A stretch of DNA of 36,470 nt from an uncultured Thermomicrobiales bacterium (lineage in GTDB: Bacteria; Chloroflexota; Chloroflexia; Thermomicrobiales; CADCWN01). The notes under the pieces were generated by a model. The model was not told the origin of the DNA, searched no databases, and saw only the letters and a list, made by a program, of their open reading frames with translations. This document shows positions 1 to 9,917 of the stretch, one piece after another (position 1 is the first letter of the stretch; the number at the start of each line of letters is the position of its first letter). The DNA is taken from NCBI GenBank assembly GCA_902806415.1, contig CADCWN010000043.1, forward strand, positions 1 to 36,470, given 5' to 3'. The translations under genes were made by a program, and so were the position numbers.

Positions 1-300
1 CCACGGGCCTTATCACGGCTCGCCCAGTATCCCATTGGAGAAGAGGTGACGATACGCTTATCGGCGATGCGTGACAGGTTGGCGTCGCGTTAGCAGATCG
101 TCGCGTGGGAGGAGCCGCCTCCTGCACTCGGCCAGCGGATTCCCAACACCCCGATAGCTGAGGACGAGCCGATAGTGCAAGCCACGACCCGGGTGATAAT
201 CTCGGGTAGGGGCCGGATCGACTTCTTGGCCAGCACAGGAGCACCCCACCGACGCGCTCGGCCACCCCGCCTGACGAACGACGAACGGCAAAAGTCGAGC
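1..300. other. Intergenic stretch at left edge, no gene seen
   Basis: I find no convincing coding region here. The open frames present have no recognisable domain, no ribosome binding site and arginine-rich translations typical of antisense noise in GC-rich DNA. A small period-7 tandem (GACGAAC twice, about 274-287) lies just beyond the 3' end of the subtilase gene and resembles the heptad repeats found elsewhere in the window, but without an inverted partner. Confidence 0.5.
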
Positions 301-2196
301 TTAGGGGTAGGCCCGGATGAGGAAGACGGCCATCTCGGCGCGGGTCACGTTGCGGTCCGGGCAGAAGAGTCGGCGACCGACATCGTCCGCGCCGCAGCCG
401 GTCGTGATCCTGCGGGATGCGAACCGCTCGATCGGGGTAGAGGCCCAGTAATCGGGCGGCACATCCGCGAAGGCCGGGTGGGCGACGAAGGTCGCCACCA
501 GGGTGCGGTCGCCGTCCACCGTGAAGGTCAGCGGGCTGGCGTGGCCGACGGGCGCCCCATTGAGGGTCCAGCCGAGGAAGGCTTGACCGACCCCGGGGAC
601 GGCGGTATAGCTGACCTCGGTACCCGCCACGTAGCGCGCGCTGCCCGCCGGACTGACTACGCCTCCACCAGTCTGCACGGCAGTCACCGTGTAGGTCTGC
701 GCAGGCGGAGTGGTGGGCGGCGGCATGGTTGGCGGCGGCGGCATGGGAACCTGGCTCGGCGGTAGGGCCGGTGCCGGTGTTGGCGTCGGTGTCATGGTCG
801 GTGTCGCGGGCGGGGGCAGAGTGGGGGGCGGCGAACTGCACCCGTCGAGCGCCCGGCGGATGTCGAGGCGCTTCCCCGTGGTGGTCTTGCCAGCCAGGGC
901 GGGGAGGGGGTCGCCGCAGTCGAGGAGACGCGCGCGCAGACCGGCGACCGTGAGATCACCCAACCCCGGCGCGGCCAGGAGGAGCGCGGCGGCACCGGCG
1001 ACATGCGGGGCCGCCATCGAGGTGCCGCTCAGGTAGCCGTACGATGCCGATGCGCTATTCCCGTTCAGCGATACCGGATAGGTCGGCAGCGTTGAGGCGA
1101 TATCTTTCCCGGGCGCGCCGAGATCGACGCTCGCCGCGCCGTAGTTGGAGAAGGAGGCGAGTTCATCGCGGTTGCCGGTCGCCGCCACGCCGATGATATT
1201 CGGCAGATCGTGGCTGGCCGGGTAGCTCGGGACGCTGTCGTTATTCTCGCTCTCATTGCCCGCCGCAGCGACGAAGAGAATACCGTTGTCGGCGGCGTGG
1301 GCGATCGCATCGCGCTCCGACTGCGAGGGCGTGGGCGAACCATAACTGGCGTTGAGGACGCGGAGCGGTACACCCAACCGCTTGGCCTGGACGGCATAGT
1401 CGATCGCCTCGACCTCATCGAAGAGATACCCGCTCCCCGACGCATCGAGGAAGCGCAGGGCCATGATGCTGACAGCCCAGTTCACGCCGGTCACGCCGGT
1501 GGCGTTGTTGCCGCGCGCCCCGATCGTCCCGGCGACGTGGGTGCCGTGGCCATTCTCATCCTGCGGCGTGCAGTCGTTCGTGATCGCGTCGTAGCCGTGT
1601 GTGCCGCCGCCACAGCCCTGGAGCGACCAGCCCGGCGGCGCGCTCCAGAGGTTTGCGGCCAGATCAGGGTGGACCACATCGATCCCGCTATCCAGCACGC
1701 CGACGACAATCGACTGGTTGCCGGTCGTGATATCCCAGGCTGCTGGCGCGGAGACGTCGGCGCTCGGGGTGCCGGCCCCGGCATTGATCGGCTGGCCGGA
1801 GTTGTTCAAACCCCACTGGTACGGGCCATAGAAGGGGTCATCCGGGACGCGGCTGGTGCGCAAGAGGGTATTCGGCTCCGCGTAGCGCACGCCGCGCCGC
1901 CCCTGGAACGCCCGCACACTCGCCGCGACGGACAACCCTGGCGGCAACTCGACGAGCCGCACCCCAAGACTATCCACCTGACGCAGCGTGCGGCCACCGA
2001 CCGCGGCGACGACCGCGTCGCGCGCCGCCCCGCTCGCTCCCAACTCGAAACCGACCAGGACTTGGGCGAGTGCGCTCTCGGGCGCTGCCGCCGCGCCGGT
2101 ACTCGGCACCGCGCGGCCCGTGGAATAACTCGGCAGTGTGAGGGTGCCTGCGAGCACGAGGAGGATCGTGAGAGAACGGAGGGGGAACGGCATCAT
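301..2196 (-). CDS. Secreted S8 subtilisin-like serine protease with InlB-type and SLH C-terminal modules
   Basis: A 631-residue exported serine endopeptidase. An N-terminal hydrophobic signal segment (about residues 5-24) is followed by an inhibitor-like propeptide and a peptidase S8 domain. The catalytic triad is visible as D169 (GVLDSGID), H217 (NGHGTHVAG) and S393 (SGTSMAAPHVAG), with the oxyanion asparagine N314 in AAAGN. A Pro/Thr-rich linker (about 455-500) leads to a bacterial-repeat module of InlB B-repeat type (about 502-572) and one SLH module containing a cysteine pair. SLH modules bind cell-wall polymers, so the enzyme is probably held on the cell surface. The start is the first of two adjacent ATGs because AAAGGA lies about 9 bases upstream; an in-frame upstream start would add 27 residues without a signal-like sequence. 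The gene ends in RAYP, as does the SLH protein at the other end of the window. Confidence 0.93.
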   Translation of the reverse strand: MMPFPLRSLTILLVLAGTLTLPSYSTGRAVPSTGAAAAPESALAQVLVGFELGASGAARDAVVAAVGGRTLRQVDSLGVRLVELPPGLSVAASVRAFQGRRGVRYAEPNTLLRTSRVPDDPFYGPYQWGLNNSGQPINAGAGTPSADVSAPAAWDITTGNQSIVVGVLDSGIDVVHPDLAANLWSAPPGWSLQGCGGGTHGYDAITNDCTPQDENGHGTHVAGTIGARGNNATGVTGVNWAVSIMALRFLDASGSGYLFDEVEAIDYAVQAKRLGVPLRVLNASYGSPTPSQSERDAIAHAADNGILFVAAAGNESENNDSVPSYPASHDLPNIIGVAATGNRDELASFSNYGAASVDLGAPGKDIASTLPTYPVSLNGNSASASYGYLSGTSMAAPHVAGAAALLLAAPGLGDLTVAGLRARLLDCGDPLPALAGKTTTGKRLDIRRALDGCSSPPPTLPPPATPTMTPTPTPAPALPPSQVPMPPPPTMPPPTTPPAQTYTVTAVQTGGGVVSPAGSARYVAGTEVSYTAVPGVGQAFLGWTLNGAPVGHASPLTFTVDGDRTLVATFVAHPAFADVPPDYWASTPIERFASRRITTGCGADDVGRRLFCPDRNVTRAEMAVFLIRAYP

Positions 2197-2811
2197 GGTA
2201 TGAAGTCCTTTCGCGGTGGAGCGCCGCACATCTACAAGTCTCCCGCAGAACCTGTAGCATGTATGCGACGAAGCCACCTACGGCAACCGGGCTGACTCGG
2301 AGAGTCCCCTTGCTTTGCGTCCCGGCCTCGCGACCGGTTTGCCCTGATCGACCTCTTCGTAATGTTGTCGAGCGGATTTACGTCAACTATCTCACTTTCC
2401 GCGATTCGTTACTGGTCGGGGATGTGGCATTGCCCAGGTGGCAAGCACGGCGCTCAGCGCCGTCTCGGCCACATTGCACCTGAACACCTGAAATGGATAC
2501 GCATGATGGACACCACGCCATGCACCTTGGTAGCGTACTGCACCACTACTACCCGGTACAATTGATTTGGGTGGTACGATGGTCCTATGCTGCCATTGCT
2601 GCTGCCACTATGGATAACTACGGATGCGGTGGGTGCATGGATCATCCGGCCCTCCAGCGGGCAGCATGCCCCTTTGGCTTCCCTTTGCCTGCAATCACCT
2701 CCACAACGATCGCCCCGTCATCGATAGGGCGCTGTCGATCAGGCGCTGTCGACAGGGCGCTGCGATCACGACAGGATGGCACCATGACCGACGCTCATTG
2801 CCTCGTCAAGA
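2197..2811. other. Intergenic region between subtilase and enolase
   Basis: About 600 bases between the divergent subtilase and eno genes with no supportable gene; the open frames lack ribosome binding sites and recognisable domains. Base composition is less GC-rich than the flanking genes in about 2370-2650. It contains the three-copy 14-base tandem at 2723-2764 and, just downstream, the eno promoter. Confidence 0.5.
2723..2764. repeat. Three tandem 14-base units upstream of eno
   Basis: Three contiguous units share the core GGCGCTG: GATAGGGCGCTGTC, GATCAGGCGCTGTC and GACAGGGCGCTGCG. They end about 48 bases before the -35 element proposed for eno. The spacing of 14 is not a whole number of helical turns. 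They could be a regulator-binding array or a chance tandem duplication; nothing in the sequence decides. Confidence 0.6.
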
Positions 2812-4188
<1,377 letters not shown>

Positions 4189-4190
<2 letters not shown>

Positions 4191-4313
4191 GTCGGTAGTC
4201 CGTAGTCGGTAGTCCGTAGTCCGTAGAATCCCACTGGTACTCGGCACTTCATCATCAGGGCAATGCCTTAGCGAGCGACTACTACGGACTACGGACTACG
4301 GGCTACCGACTCC
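4189..4313. repeat. GTAGTCC-type word repeat in inverted arms after eno
   Basis: The left arm (about 4189-4226) is a run of GTAGTCC/GTAGTCG words. The right arm (about 4279-4313) is the same run inverted (ACTACGGACTACGG). The loop is about 52 bases. The repeat begins with the last two bases of the enolase TGA stop codon. It could fold as a hairpin in RNA and act as a terminator, or be a mobile palindromic element. Confidence 0.85.
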
Positions 4314-4375
4314 GTTGTAGCCCCGACAGTCGCCTTTGCGTATATACCCACGGACGCCCCTGCATGGCATCGTCT

Positions 4376-4405
4376 TTGCATTGGGGGCGTCAGGGTAGGT
4401 ATACT
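4376..4405 (+). promoter_or_regulatory. Likely sigma-70 type promoter for the DUF1232 gene
   Basis: TTGCAT and TATACT are separated by 18 bases. A start about seven bases after TATACT would leave a leader of about 26 bases before the ATG at 4438, with AGAGGAG inside it. Confidence 0.6.
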
Positions 4406-4437
4406 GTGGGGTACGAACGCTCCAGAGGAGCAAAGCG

Positions 4438-4833
4438 ATGGCGCGACGACGTTCTCTCGGCACTCTCGATCTCGGGGTCATCGACCGTTTGCGGCTCGGT
4501 TGGCGCTTGCTGCGCGATCCGCGCATCCCCGCCTGGCCGAAGTGGATCGTGCCGGCGGCGGCGGTCATCTACACCTTCTCGCCGATTGACGCGTTGCCGG
4601 ATTTCATCCCCCTGCTGGGGCAACTCGATGATCTGAGCGTCATCGCGGTGGCCGTGGCGGTGGTGACGATGCTGATGCGCTGGTCGCCGCAAGAGGTGGT
4701 GGACGAGCACGCGGTCGCCCTCGGCCTGCGCGACGAGCTGCCGTCGACCCCGGAAGGGGGCGGCGTCGGACGCGGGGTGCGAGGCGCGCAGGAGCCGATC
4801 GACGCGAAGTACTGGGTTGATGATTGGCGCTAG
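4438..4833 (+). CDS. DUF1232 (YkvA-like) membrane protein
   Basis: A 131-residue protein carrying the DUF1232 signature: DPRIPAWPKWIVPAAAVIY followed by FSPIDALPDFIPLLGQLDD and a hydrophobic stretch ending in VVTMLMRW. The two hydrophobic segments (about residues 42-56 and 70-84) around the SPIDxLPDFIP motif are characteristic. The family is widespread and its molecular role is not established, so no function is assigned. A good ribosome binding site (AGAGGAG, 8 bases before ATG) supports the start. The next gene follows on the same strand after about 90 bases and may be co-transcribed. Confidence 0.9.
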   Translation: MARRRSLGTLDLGVIDRLRLGWRLLRDPRIPAWPKWIVPAAAVIYTFSPIDALPDFIPLLGQLDDLSVIAVAVAVVTMLMRWSPQEVVDEHAVALGLRDELPSTPEGGGVGRGVRGAQEPIDAKYWVDDWR

Positions 4834-4924
4834 GATGAGCGGGGGACCGGTAGGCAGCGGCGGAGATCGATAGGTGTGATCTTCCGGGTCGAGGCGAACC
4901 GGCGATGAAGGAGCAAGACGAGCG

Positions 4925-5233
4925 GTGGCACGCAAGGTGATAGCCCAGGCACCGGCACAACGACGTAGCGGCGTCAATCGGGCGCAACTCAAGGCGTTGG
5001 CCGCGCAGCAGGCGATGGCGAATGCTCCCGCACGCCCGGTGCGCCGCCTCGGCGACGCCGAGACGGATGCCGCGTCGGGACTCGACCTGGGCGGTGTTGC
5101 GCCAGCCCGACGGCAAGTGGCTCTCTCACGCGAGCAAGAGTACGCTTATATCCGCTCCGACATCACGCGCCTGGTGATCGTCTCCGCCATCCTGCTGGTC
5201 GTCCTTGTCGTCACGCTGATGCTCCTGGGGTAG
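4925..5233 (+). CDS. Small protein with C-terminal membrane anchor
   Basis: I do not recognise this 102-residue protein. It has a basic, alanine-rich N-terminal half, a short middle section ending in REQEYAYIRSDITR, and one C-terminal transmembrane helix (about residues 81-101) with no tail after it, so it looks tail-anchored with the N terminus in the cytoplasm. It starts with GTG; AAGGAG lies 11 bases upstream. It sits between the DUF1232 gene and a strong hairpin at 5269-5294, which suggests it is the last gene of that transcript. Confidence 0.75.
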   Translation: MARKVIAQAPAQRRSGVNRAQLKALAAQQAMANAPARPVRRLGDAETDAASGLDLGGVAPARRQVALSREQEYAYIRSDITRLVIVSAILLVVLVVTLMLLG

Positions 5234-5268
5234 GCGGCACTCAACGCTTCAATAACGCCAGAGCAGAC

Positions 5269-5294
5269 GGGGCCGGGAAACTTTCCCCGGCCCC
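5269..5294 (+). terminator. Hairpin after the small membrane protein gene
   Basis: GGGGCCGGGAAA pairs with TTTCCCCGGCCCC around a single-base loop with one bulge, 36 bases after the stop codon. There is no clear T-run after it, so the terminator call rests on stem strength and position. Confidence 0.55.
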
Positions 5295-5430
5295 GCCCCA
5301 TGTATCGGGAGCCGCCGACCAGAGCTATCGAGTTCACCATCGCCACGTTTACCGCCCTCCAGAGTTACACGGCAGCGCGATCGGGCGACGTGGCCCCCAA
5401 ACACCAGCGACACCATGCCGCCAGACAAAA

Positions 5431-5556
5431 CGGCAGCGCGGTTGGATGTAGGGGCGTATTGCATACGCCCAACCCACGCCCAGGTTTCCACAAGGATTGG
5501 TGGTAGGACGACATGCGGGCGTATGCAATACGCCCCTACGCCCGACCGCGCTGCCG
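5431..5556. repeat. MITE-like palindrome, copy 1 (GGGCGTATTGCATACGCCC family)
   Basis: Forty-base arms at 5431-5470 and 5517-5556 are inverted repeats with three differences, joined by a 46-base loop. Each arm itself contains the near-palindrome GGGCGTATTGCATACGCCC. The loop (with CCCAGGTTTC and TTGGTGGTA) is recognisably homologous to the loop of copy 2 read on the other strand, so the copies share descent beyond the arms. No open frame of its own, so any mobility would depend on another enzyme. Confidence 0.85.
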
Positions 5557-5620
5557 GACGGCGGGGACAACGGCGTCCCTGGCTATAGGAGTATCTTACT
5601 CCTGCGACGAGTGACAAGGC

Positions 5621-5651
5621 GAGGGGCGTTCGGCATTGCCGAGCGCCCCTC
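5621..5651 (-). terminator. Hairpin downstream of the TPR gene
   Basis: A 14-base stem GAGGGGCGTTCGGC with GCCGAGCGCCCCTC (one G-T pair) and loop ATT. It lies 47 bases beyond the end of the minus-strand TPR gene. It may serve either strand. Confidence 0.5.
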
Positions 5652-5697
5652 TGTTCATATTCATAGACCGAATGGCGCGGGTACAGCCGTGAGCGCG

Positions 5698-6543
5698 CTA
5701 GACCGTCTGCTCCTCTTCCGACTCATCGGCCGAGGTGTCGTCGGTATCGGAGAACTCTTCCTCGTCCTCCGACTCGGTCTCCTCGACATCCTCGACATCG
5801 TCATCGTCGGTGAGGAAGTCCTGATCGTCGGTGGCGTAGAGGCGCTCGGTGGCGCGGGTGTAGGCGCGCGGCGCGAGCGGCTTGCTGCTATCAACCGGGA
5901 AGGAGAGCCGCCCCGCCAGCGACGGGTGCTGATAGGTCTCGCGCACGATCACGCGCAGCAGCCCCGGCTCGACCGCCGTGACCGCCCCGCTGTAGCGGTT
6001 GCCACCACCGATCAGGGTGATCAGTCGCTGCGACAGGCGCGGCTCCAACTGGCCGAGACGCAGCCCATCCTCGCTGTAGACGACGACCGCCTTCCCCTCA
6101 GGGCGCAACTCGACCTGATCGCCCGAGGTCATCCGGGCGAGAGTCGCGTCTTCGCCAAGCTTCTGCAGTTCGGTGACGCGCGTCTTGCCGATCTCCTCGA
6201 TGAACATCGACTTGCGGGCCTGGGTCCGCCGTCGCTCGGCCTGGTCCTCGCCCTCGCTATCTTTCAGCGGCTCAAGGCGTTGCAAATTCCGGCGGGCGAT
6301 CTGATTGGCCGGGTCGAGCTCCGACGCCTTCGCGTAGCTGGCGTGCGCCTCGCTATAGCGCCCGAGTTCAGAGAGCGCCTTGCCTAGGCGATTGAGCGCC
6401 TGCACGTCGTTCTCGGCGGCGGCGAGGATCTCGCGGTTCAACTCGACCGCCTCGTGCCACGCCCCATCCGCCGCCAACTGCTGCGCCTGCTGCAACTGCT
6501 GGCGCTTCCGCTTCGATTGCTCTTCAAGGCTATACGCAGTCAT
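5698..6543 (-). CDS. TPR protein with very acidic C-terminal tail
   Basis: A 281-residue cytoplasmic protein. Residues about 20-95 form tetratricopeptide-type helices (WHEAVELNREILAAAEND, LNRLGKALSELGRYSEAHAS), a fold used for protein-protein contacts. The middle (about 110-235) is a mixed region with no domain I can name. The last roughly 45 residues are almost entirely Asp, Glu, Ser and Thr. Start chosen at the ATG preceded by AAAGAGGTGG; a GTG two codons upstream would overlap the ribosome binding site. It is transcribed in the same direction as miaB, which lies upstream on this strand, with a 130-base gap filled by an AAGGTCG-type repeat. The function is unknown; an acidic tail of this kind often contacts basic proteins or nucleic-acid-binding partners, but that is inference. 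Confidence 0.85.
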   Translation of the reverse strand: MTAYSLEEQSKRKRQQLQQAQQLAADGAWHEAVELNREILAAAENDVQALNRLGKALSELGRYSEAHASYAKASELDPANQIARRNLQRLEPLKDSEGEDQAERRRTQARKSMFIEEIGKTRVTELQKLGEDATLARMTSGDQVELRPEGKAVVVYSEDGLRLGQLEPRLSQRLITLIGGGNRYSGAVTAVEPGLLRVIVRETYQHPSLAGRLSFPVDSSKPLAPRAYTRATERLYATDDQDFLTDDDDVEDVEETESEDEEEFSDTDDTSADESEEEQTV

Positions 6544-6571
6544 TCCCACCTCTTTCTAATAGTGAATGGGC

Positions 6572-6663
6572 AAGGTCGAAGGTCGAAGGTCGAAGGAGAA
6601 CGGGCAGGGCTACCACCGTGGGAGGCCGCGCCCGCCCCCCTTCGACCTTCGACCTTCGACCCT
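6572..6663. repeat. AAGGTCG heptad repeat in inverted arms
   Basis: Three or more AAGGTCG heptads at 6572-6596 face their inverted copies at 6639-6663 (CCTTCGACCTTCGACC) across a 42-base loop. It lies between the start of the TPR gene and the end of miaB. Immediately beyond the right arm come GTGACG and AATGACG words that contain the miaB stop codon. Confidence 0.9.
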
Positions 6664-6676
6664 CATACGTCACTCG

Positions 6677-8053
6677 TCATTCGCTAATTCGGCCGATAGC
6701 GTGCCAGGCGTGCGTCTCGGTGACGTGGACATCGACGAGTTTGCCGACCCAGTCGCGCTCGGTGCCGGGCGCGTCGAAGAAGATCAGCTGATTGCCGCGC
6801 GTCCGACCGCGCCAGCGGCCTTTCTGCTGCCCATCGACCAGCACCTCGTGGACCCCGCCGAGCAGCAGCCCCTTCTTGCGCGCGGCGATCGCGATCTGCT
6901 GCGCCTCGACCGCCTGGTGCCGCCGGTGTTTCTCATCCTGGGGGACATCGTCTTCCCAGCGGCTGGAGATCGTCTTGGGGCGTGGCGAATACATCGCGAC
7001 GTGGACGACATCGAGTTCCAGTTCGGCCAGCAGATCGAGCGTCCCCTGGAAGTGCTCTTCCGTCTCGCCCGGGAAGCCGACGATGATGTCGGTCGCGATC
7101 GTCACGTTGGGGACCGTCTCGCGGATCTCGTGGATGACGCGGCGATAGTCGTCGGTCGTGTAGTTGCGGCGCATCCGCTGCAAGGTGTAGTCGTGGCCCG
7201 CCTGCACCGGCAGGTTGATGTGCTCGCAGACGTGCGGCAGGTCGGCCACCGCGCGGATCAGCTTCGTCGTCATCTTCTGCGGGTGCGAGGTGAGGAAGCG
7301 GATCCGCTCGATCCCCTCGACCCCATCGACCGCCGCCAGCAGATCGGCCAGATCGGGCGTGCCGGGCAAATCGTGGCCGTAGGCATTCACCGTCTGCCCG
7401 AGCAGGGTGATCTCGCGCACGCCGCGCTTCGCCAGCATCCAGGCTTCGCCGACGACCGATTGCAAGGGGCGGCTGCGCTCCTTCCCCCGGCGATAGGGGA
7501 TGATGCAATACGAGCAGACATAGTTGCAGCCGAAGATGATCGGCATGAACGCCGTCACCTCGCCGCGCTGCTCCGCCGCGCCGTAGTAGTGCGGCAACTC
7601 GACCAGATCATCCTCGACGCCGCTCAACTCCGGCACGATCTCGACCAGCTTCTCCACCGCCGAGGGGCGGAAGAAGAGATCGACATGCGGGAATTGCTTG
7701 GTCAGCTTCTCTTCCTGCCCGGTCACCATGCAGCCGGTGAGGGCGATCTTCAACTCGGGGTTGTTGCGCTTCAGCTGTTGCAGCGCGCCGAGCTTGCCCA
7801 CCACCTTCTGCTCCGCCGAGTTGCGGACGACGCAGGAGTTGAGGACGATGATGTCGGCGTCGCGCTCGTCGGGCGTCGCACGATAGCCGGCCAGTTCGAG
7901 CGCCGCGCCGACTTGCGCCGACTCCGACTCGTTCATCTGGCAGCCGATCGTCCAGAGGGAATAGCGCTTGCCGTTGCCGACCTCAGGCATCAACTCGACC
8001 TCATCGAGCGATGGCGCGCGGTCGCGGGTATCCTGATCGGGCGCGATAGTCAT
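6677..8053 (-). CDS. miaB: tRNA-2-methylthio-N6-dimethylallyladenosine synthase
   Basis: Radical-SAM methylthiotransferase that adds a methylthio group to N6-isopentenyladenosine at position 37 of tRNAs reading UNN codons. All three expected parts are present in 458 residues. The N-terminal UPF0004 domain has cysteines C38 (TIGCQMNESES), C74 (NSCVVRNSA) and C108 (TGCMV) for the auxiliary iron-sulfur cluster. The radical-SAM core has C176, C180 and C183 (CNYVCSYCIIPYRRG). A C-terminal TRAM domain (about 390-455, HEVLVDG ... NQLIFFDAPG) binds RNA. The PYRRGKERSR stretch is typical of MiaB rather than MtaB or RimO. GGAACG lies 6 bases before the ATG. The TGA stop falls inside an AATGACG repeat word. 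Confidence 0.96.
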   Translation of the reverse strand: MTIAPDQDTRDRAPSLDEVELMPEVGNGKRYSLWTIGCQMNESESAQVGAALELAGYRATPDERDADIIVLNSCVVRNSAEQKVVGKLGALQQLKRNNPELKIALTGCMVTGQEEKLTKQFPHVDLFFRPSAVEKLVEIVPELSGVEDDLVELPHYYGAAEQRGEVTAFMPIIFGCNYVCSYCIIPYRRGKERSRPLQSVVGEAWMLAKRGVREITLLGQTVNAYGHDLPGTPDLADLLAAVDGVEGIERIRFLTSHPQKMTTKLIRAVADLPHVCEHINLPVQAGHDYTLQRMRRNYTTDDYRRVIHEIRETVPNVTIATDIIVGFPGETEEHFQGTLDLLAELELDVVHVAMYSPRPKTISSRWEDDVPQDEKHRRHQAVEAQQIAIAARKKGLLLGGVHEVLVDGQQKGRWRGRTRGNQLIFFDAPGTERDWVGKLVDVHVTETHAWHAIGRISE

Positions 8054-8188
8054 CGTATCCGTTCCTTACCGAGCCATGCCTGACATCGCATCCCACTCAA
8101 GTGGGCGGAGGGACGCAAGAATAGGGGCGAGTATACTATGTCACCCTGTACGGCGACGAACCGCGCAGGGGAGATGGGGATGAGGACG

Positions 8189-8284
8189 GATCGACCGCAG
8201 AGACACAGAGGCGCAGAGGATCGCAGAGAGAAGCCGAAACACTCTCTCGTTCTCTGCGCGTCTCTGTGTCTCTGCGGTGATCGT
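8189..8284. repeat. CGCAGAG-type word repeat in inverted arms, copy 1
   Basis: The left arm (about 8189-8230) reads ACCGCAGAGACACAGAGGCG and onwards. The right arm (about 8242-8284) is its inverse (CGCGTCTCTGTGTCTCTGCG). The loop is about 12 bases. It lies in the divergent gap between miaB and the RsmC-like gene and ends 28 bases before the latter start codon, so it is likely inside the leader of that mRNA. Confidence 0.88.
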
Positions 8285-8312
8285 CACCCGATAAGCGTGG
8301 AGGGATAGCGCG

Positions 8313-9560
8313 ATGAGTGCGACGCGGGAACGAGACCAGCACCCGTATTACCGGGAGGCCACCTTCGACGCGCCGCTGCGCGGCGGGACGGTGCGCGTCG
8401 TCACCAAGCCGGGGATCGCCGACTGGGAGCGCGTGAGCCCGGCGGCGACCCTGCTGGCGGAGGCGGCGCTCACCACGCCGGACGCGCGGATCCTCCACCT
8501 CGGCTGCGGCCACGGCGCGCTCGGCGTTGTCCTGGCGCGCGGCGCGGCGCGGGGCGGCGTCCTGATGAGCGATGCCAACTACACCGCGACGACGATGGCG
8601 GCGCGCACCGTCGCCGCGAACGGGATCACCAACGCCAGCGTCGCGGACGATCCGGCAACGATCGAGCCGGGGACGTTCGATGTGGCGGTCCTCGAAGCCC
8701 CGCCCGGGCGCAAGTTCGCCCGTCGCTGGCTGGCCCTGGCGCACGCGGCGCTCAAACCGGGGGGGCAACTCTACCTCGCCGGGCCGAAGGCCGAGGGGAT
8801 CGAGTCGCTGATTGGCGACGCCCGCGCCCTCCTCGGCCAGGGGGCGACGCTGGCCTACCGCGATCACAACCGGATCGGCGTCGCGACGAAGGTGGAGGGT
8901 GTCGCGACGCCCCCCTGGGCCACGGAGCCGGGGATCGCCCCCGGCACCTGGCGCGAGTTCGGCGCGAAACTCGCGGGCGAATCGTTCGGGATCGCCAGCC
9001 TGCCCGGTATTTTCTCCTTCGATCGGCTCGATGACGGCACCGCCTTCCTGCTCGCCCACCTGCGGGTCCGACCGGGCGAGCGGGTCCTCGATCTCGGCTG
9101 CGGCTGGGGGGCGCTGGGGCTGGCGGCGGCGCGCGCGGGTGCGTGGCAGGTCGATCTGCTCGACAGCAGCCTGCCGGCGATCGCCGCCACCCGGCGCAAT
9201 ATCGCGGCGGCGGGCCTCGCGAATGCCCGCGCCCTCCCGAGCGATGCGACGAGCGCCGTGGCCAGTGAGCGCTACGATCTCATCGTGACCAATCCCCCCT
9301 TCCACGCCGGGAAGGGGGTCAGCTACGACGCGGCGGGGGCATTCATCGCGGGCGCGCGAGAACTCTTGACCTCGCGCGGTCGGCTGCTGCTGGTGGCGAA
9401 CGCCTTTATTCGCTATGAGCGGGCGATGCGCGAGCGCTACGCGACGGTCGAGATCGTCGCCGAAGACCAGCGCTACCATCTTTTGCAAGGATCGCTGCGG
9501 GCAAAACGCGAATCGATCGAGATCGAGGAAGAGAGCGAACGTACTGAGCTTCCGGGGTGA
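8313..9560 (+). CDS. Two-domain SAM-dependent methyltransferase, RsmC/RlmG-like
   Basis: A 415-residue protein with two Rossmann-type methyltransferase domains in tandem. The N-terminal domain keeps a degenerate SAM motif (LHLGCGHGALG). The C-terminal domain has a full SAM-binding motif (VLDLGCGWGALGLAAARAG, about 258-276) and the catalytic NPPF motif at 327-330 (TNPPFHAGKG). The NPPFHxG form is typical of the MTS family that methylates guanine N2 in rRNA (RsmC of 16S rRNA position 1207, RlmG of 23S rRNA position 1835). The doubled architecture also matches these enzymes, where the N-terminal copy is catalytically dead. Which guanine is modified cannot be told from sequence. GGAGGGAT precedes the ATG. 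Confidence 0.85.
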   Translation: MSATRERDQHPYYREATFDAPLRGGTVRVVTKPGIADWERVSPAATLLAEAALTTPDARILHLGCGHGALGVVLARGAARGGVLMSDANYTATTMAARTVAANGITNASVADDPATIEPGTFDVAVLEAPPGRKFARRWLALAHAALKPGGQLYLAGPKAEGIESLIGDARALLGQGATLAYRDHNRIGVATKVEGVATPPWATEPGIAPGTWREFGAKLAGESFGIASLPGIFSFDRLDDGTAFLLAHLRVRPGERVLDLGCGWGALGLAAARAGAWQVDLLDSSLPAIAATRRNIAAAGLANARALPSDATSAVASERYDLIVTNPPFHAGKGVSYDAAGAFIAGARELLTSRGRLLLVANAFIRYERAMRERYATVEIVAEDQRYHLLQGSLRAKRESIEIEEESERTELPG

Positions 9561-9620
9561 TCCCGCGCGTTGCCGACGCGAATTACCGCCCCAATTCGCC
9601 CCATTCGCCGCTCGGAGGGG

Positions 9621-9649
9621 TTGCATCTCACCAAAACGGGGTGTATGAT
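9621..9649 (+). promoter_or_regulatory. Strong-looking sigma-70 type promoter before the CAP-domain gene
   Basis: TTGCAT and TATGAT are separated by exactly 17 bases. The first gene downstream starts at 9918, so a transcript from here would carry a leader of about 260 bases. Confidence 0.6.
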
Positions 9650-9917
9650 ACGCCAGTATCGCAGACGGCTCCCCAATTATGAGATTTCCGCATACCATTG
9701 CGGAAATTCCGCCCGCAGGCTGTCGGGGGACGGCACGGGTCGGGGTGAGTGGTCGCCACGGCAAATGGCAGGAACTCGCTAATTCATCAGGGCTTAGGCA
9801 TACATCGCCGCCACCGATGTGTGTCTGCCATGCCATAGGCATGGCCGCTGAAGGGATACCATCCTCGGGTCCCGTGTTCGCGCCCTGATAGCGACTACTG
9901 AAGTGAAAGGGAAACCG
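9650..9917 (+). other. Long leader region of the CAP-domain gene with two perfect small hairpins
   Basis: No gene is supportable here. Two perfect hairpins are visible: a 9-base stem at 9684-9707 (ATTTCCGCA / TGCGGAAAT) and an 8-base stem at 9827-9845 (GCCATGCC / GGCATGGC). I cannot match the region to a known riboswitch class. Confidence 0.45.

Noticed and set aside
5497..6387. Plus-strand frame opposite the TPR gene
   Set aside because: It starts inside a palindromic repeat and its sequence is the antisense of the acidic tail and TPR region.
8130..8145. TATACT near 8134 as a promoter for miaB or the RsmC-like gene
   Set aside because: No acceptable -35 sequence at 16-19 bases on either strand.
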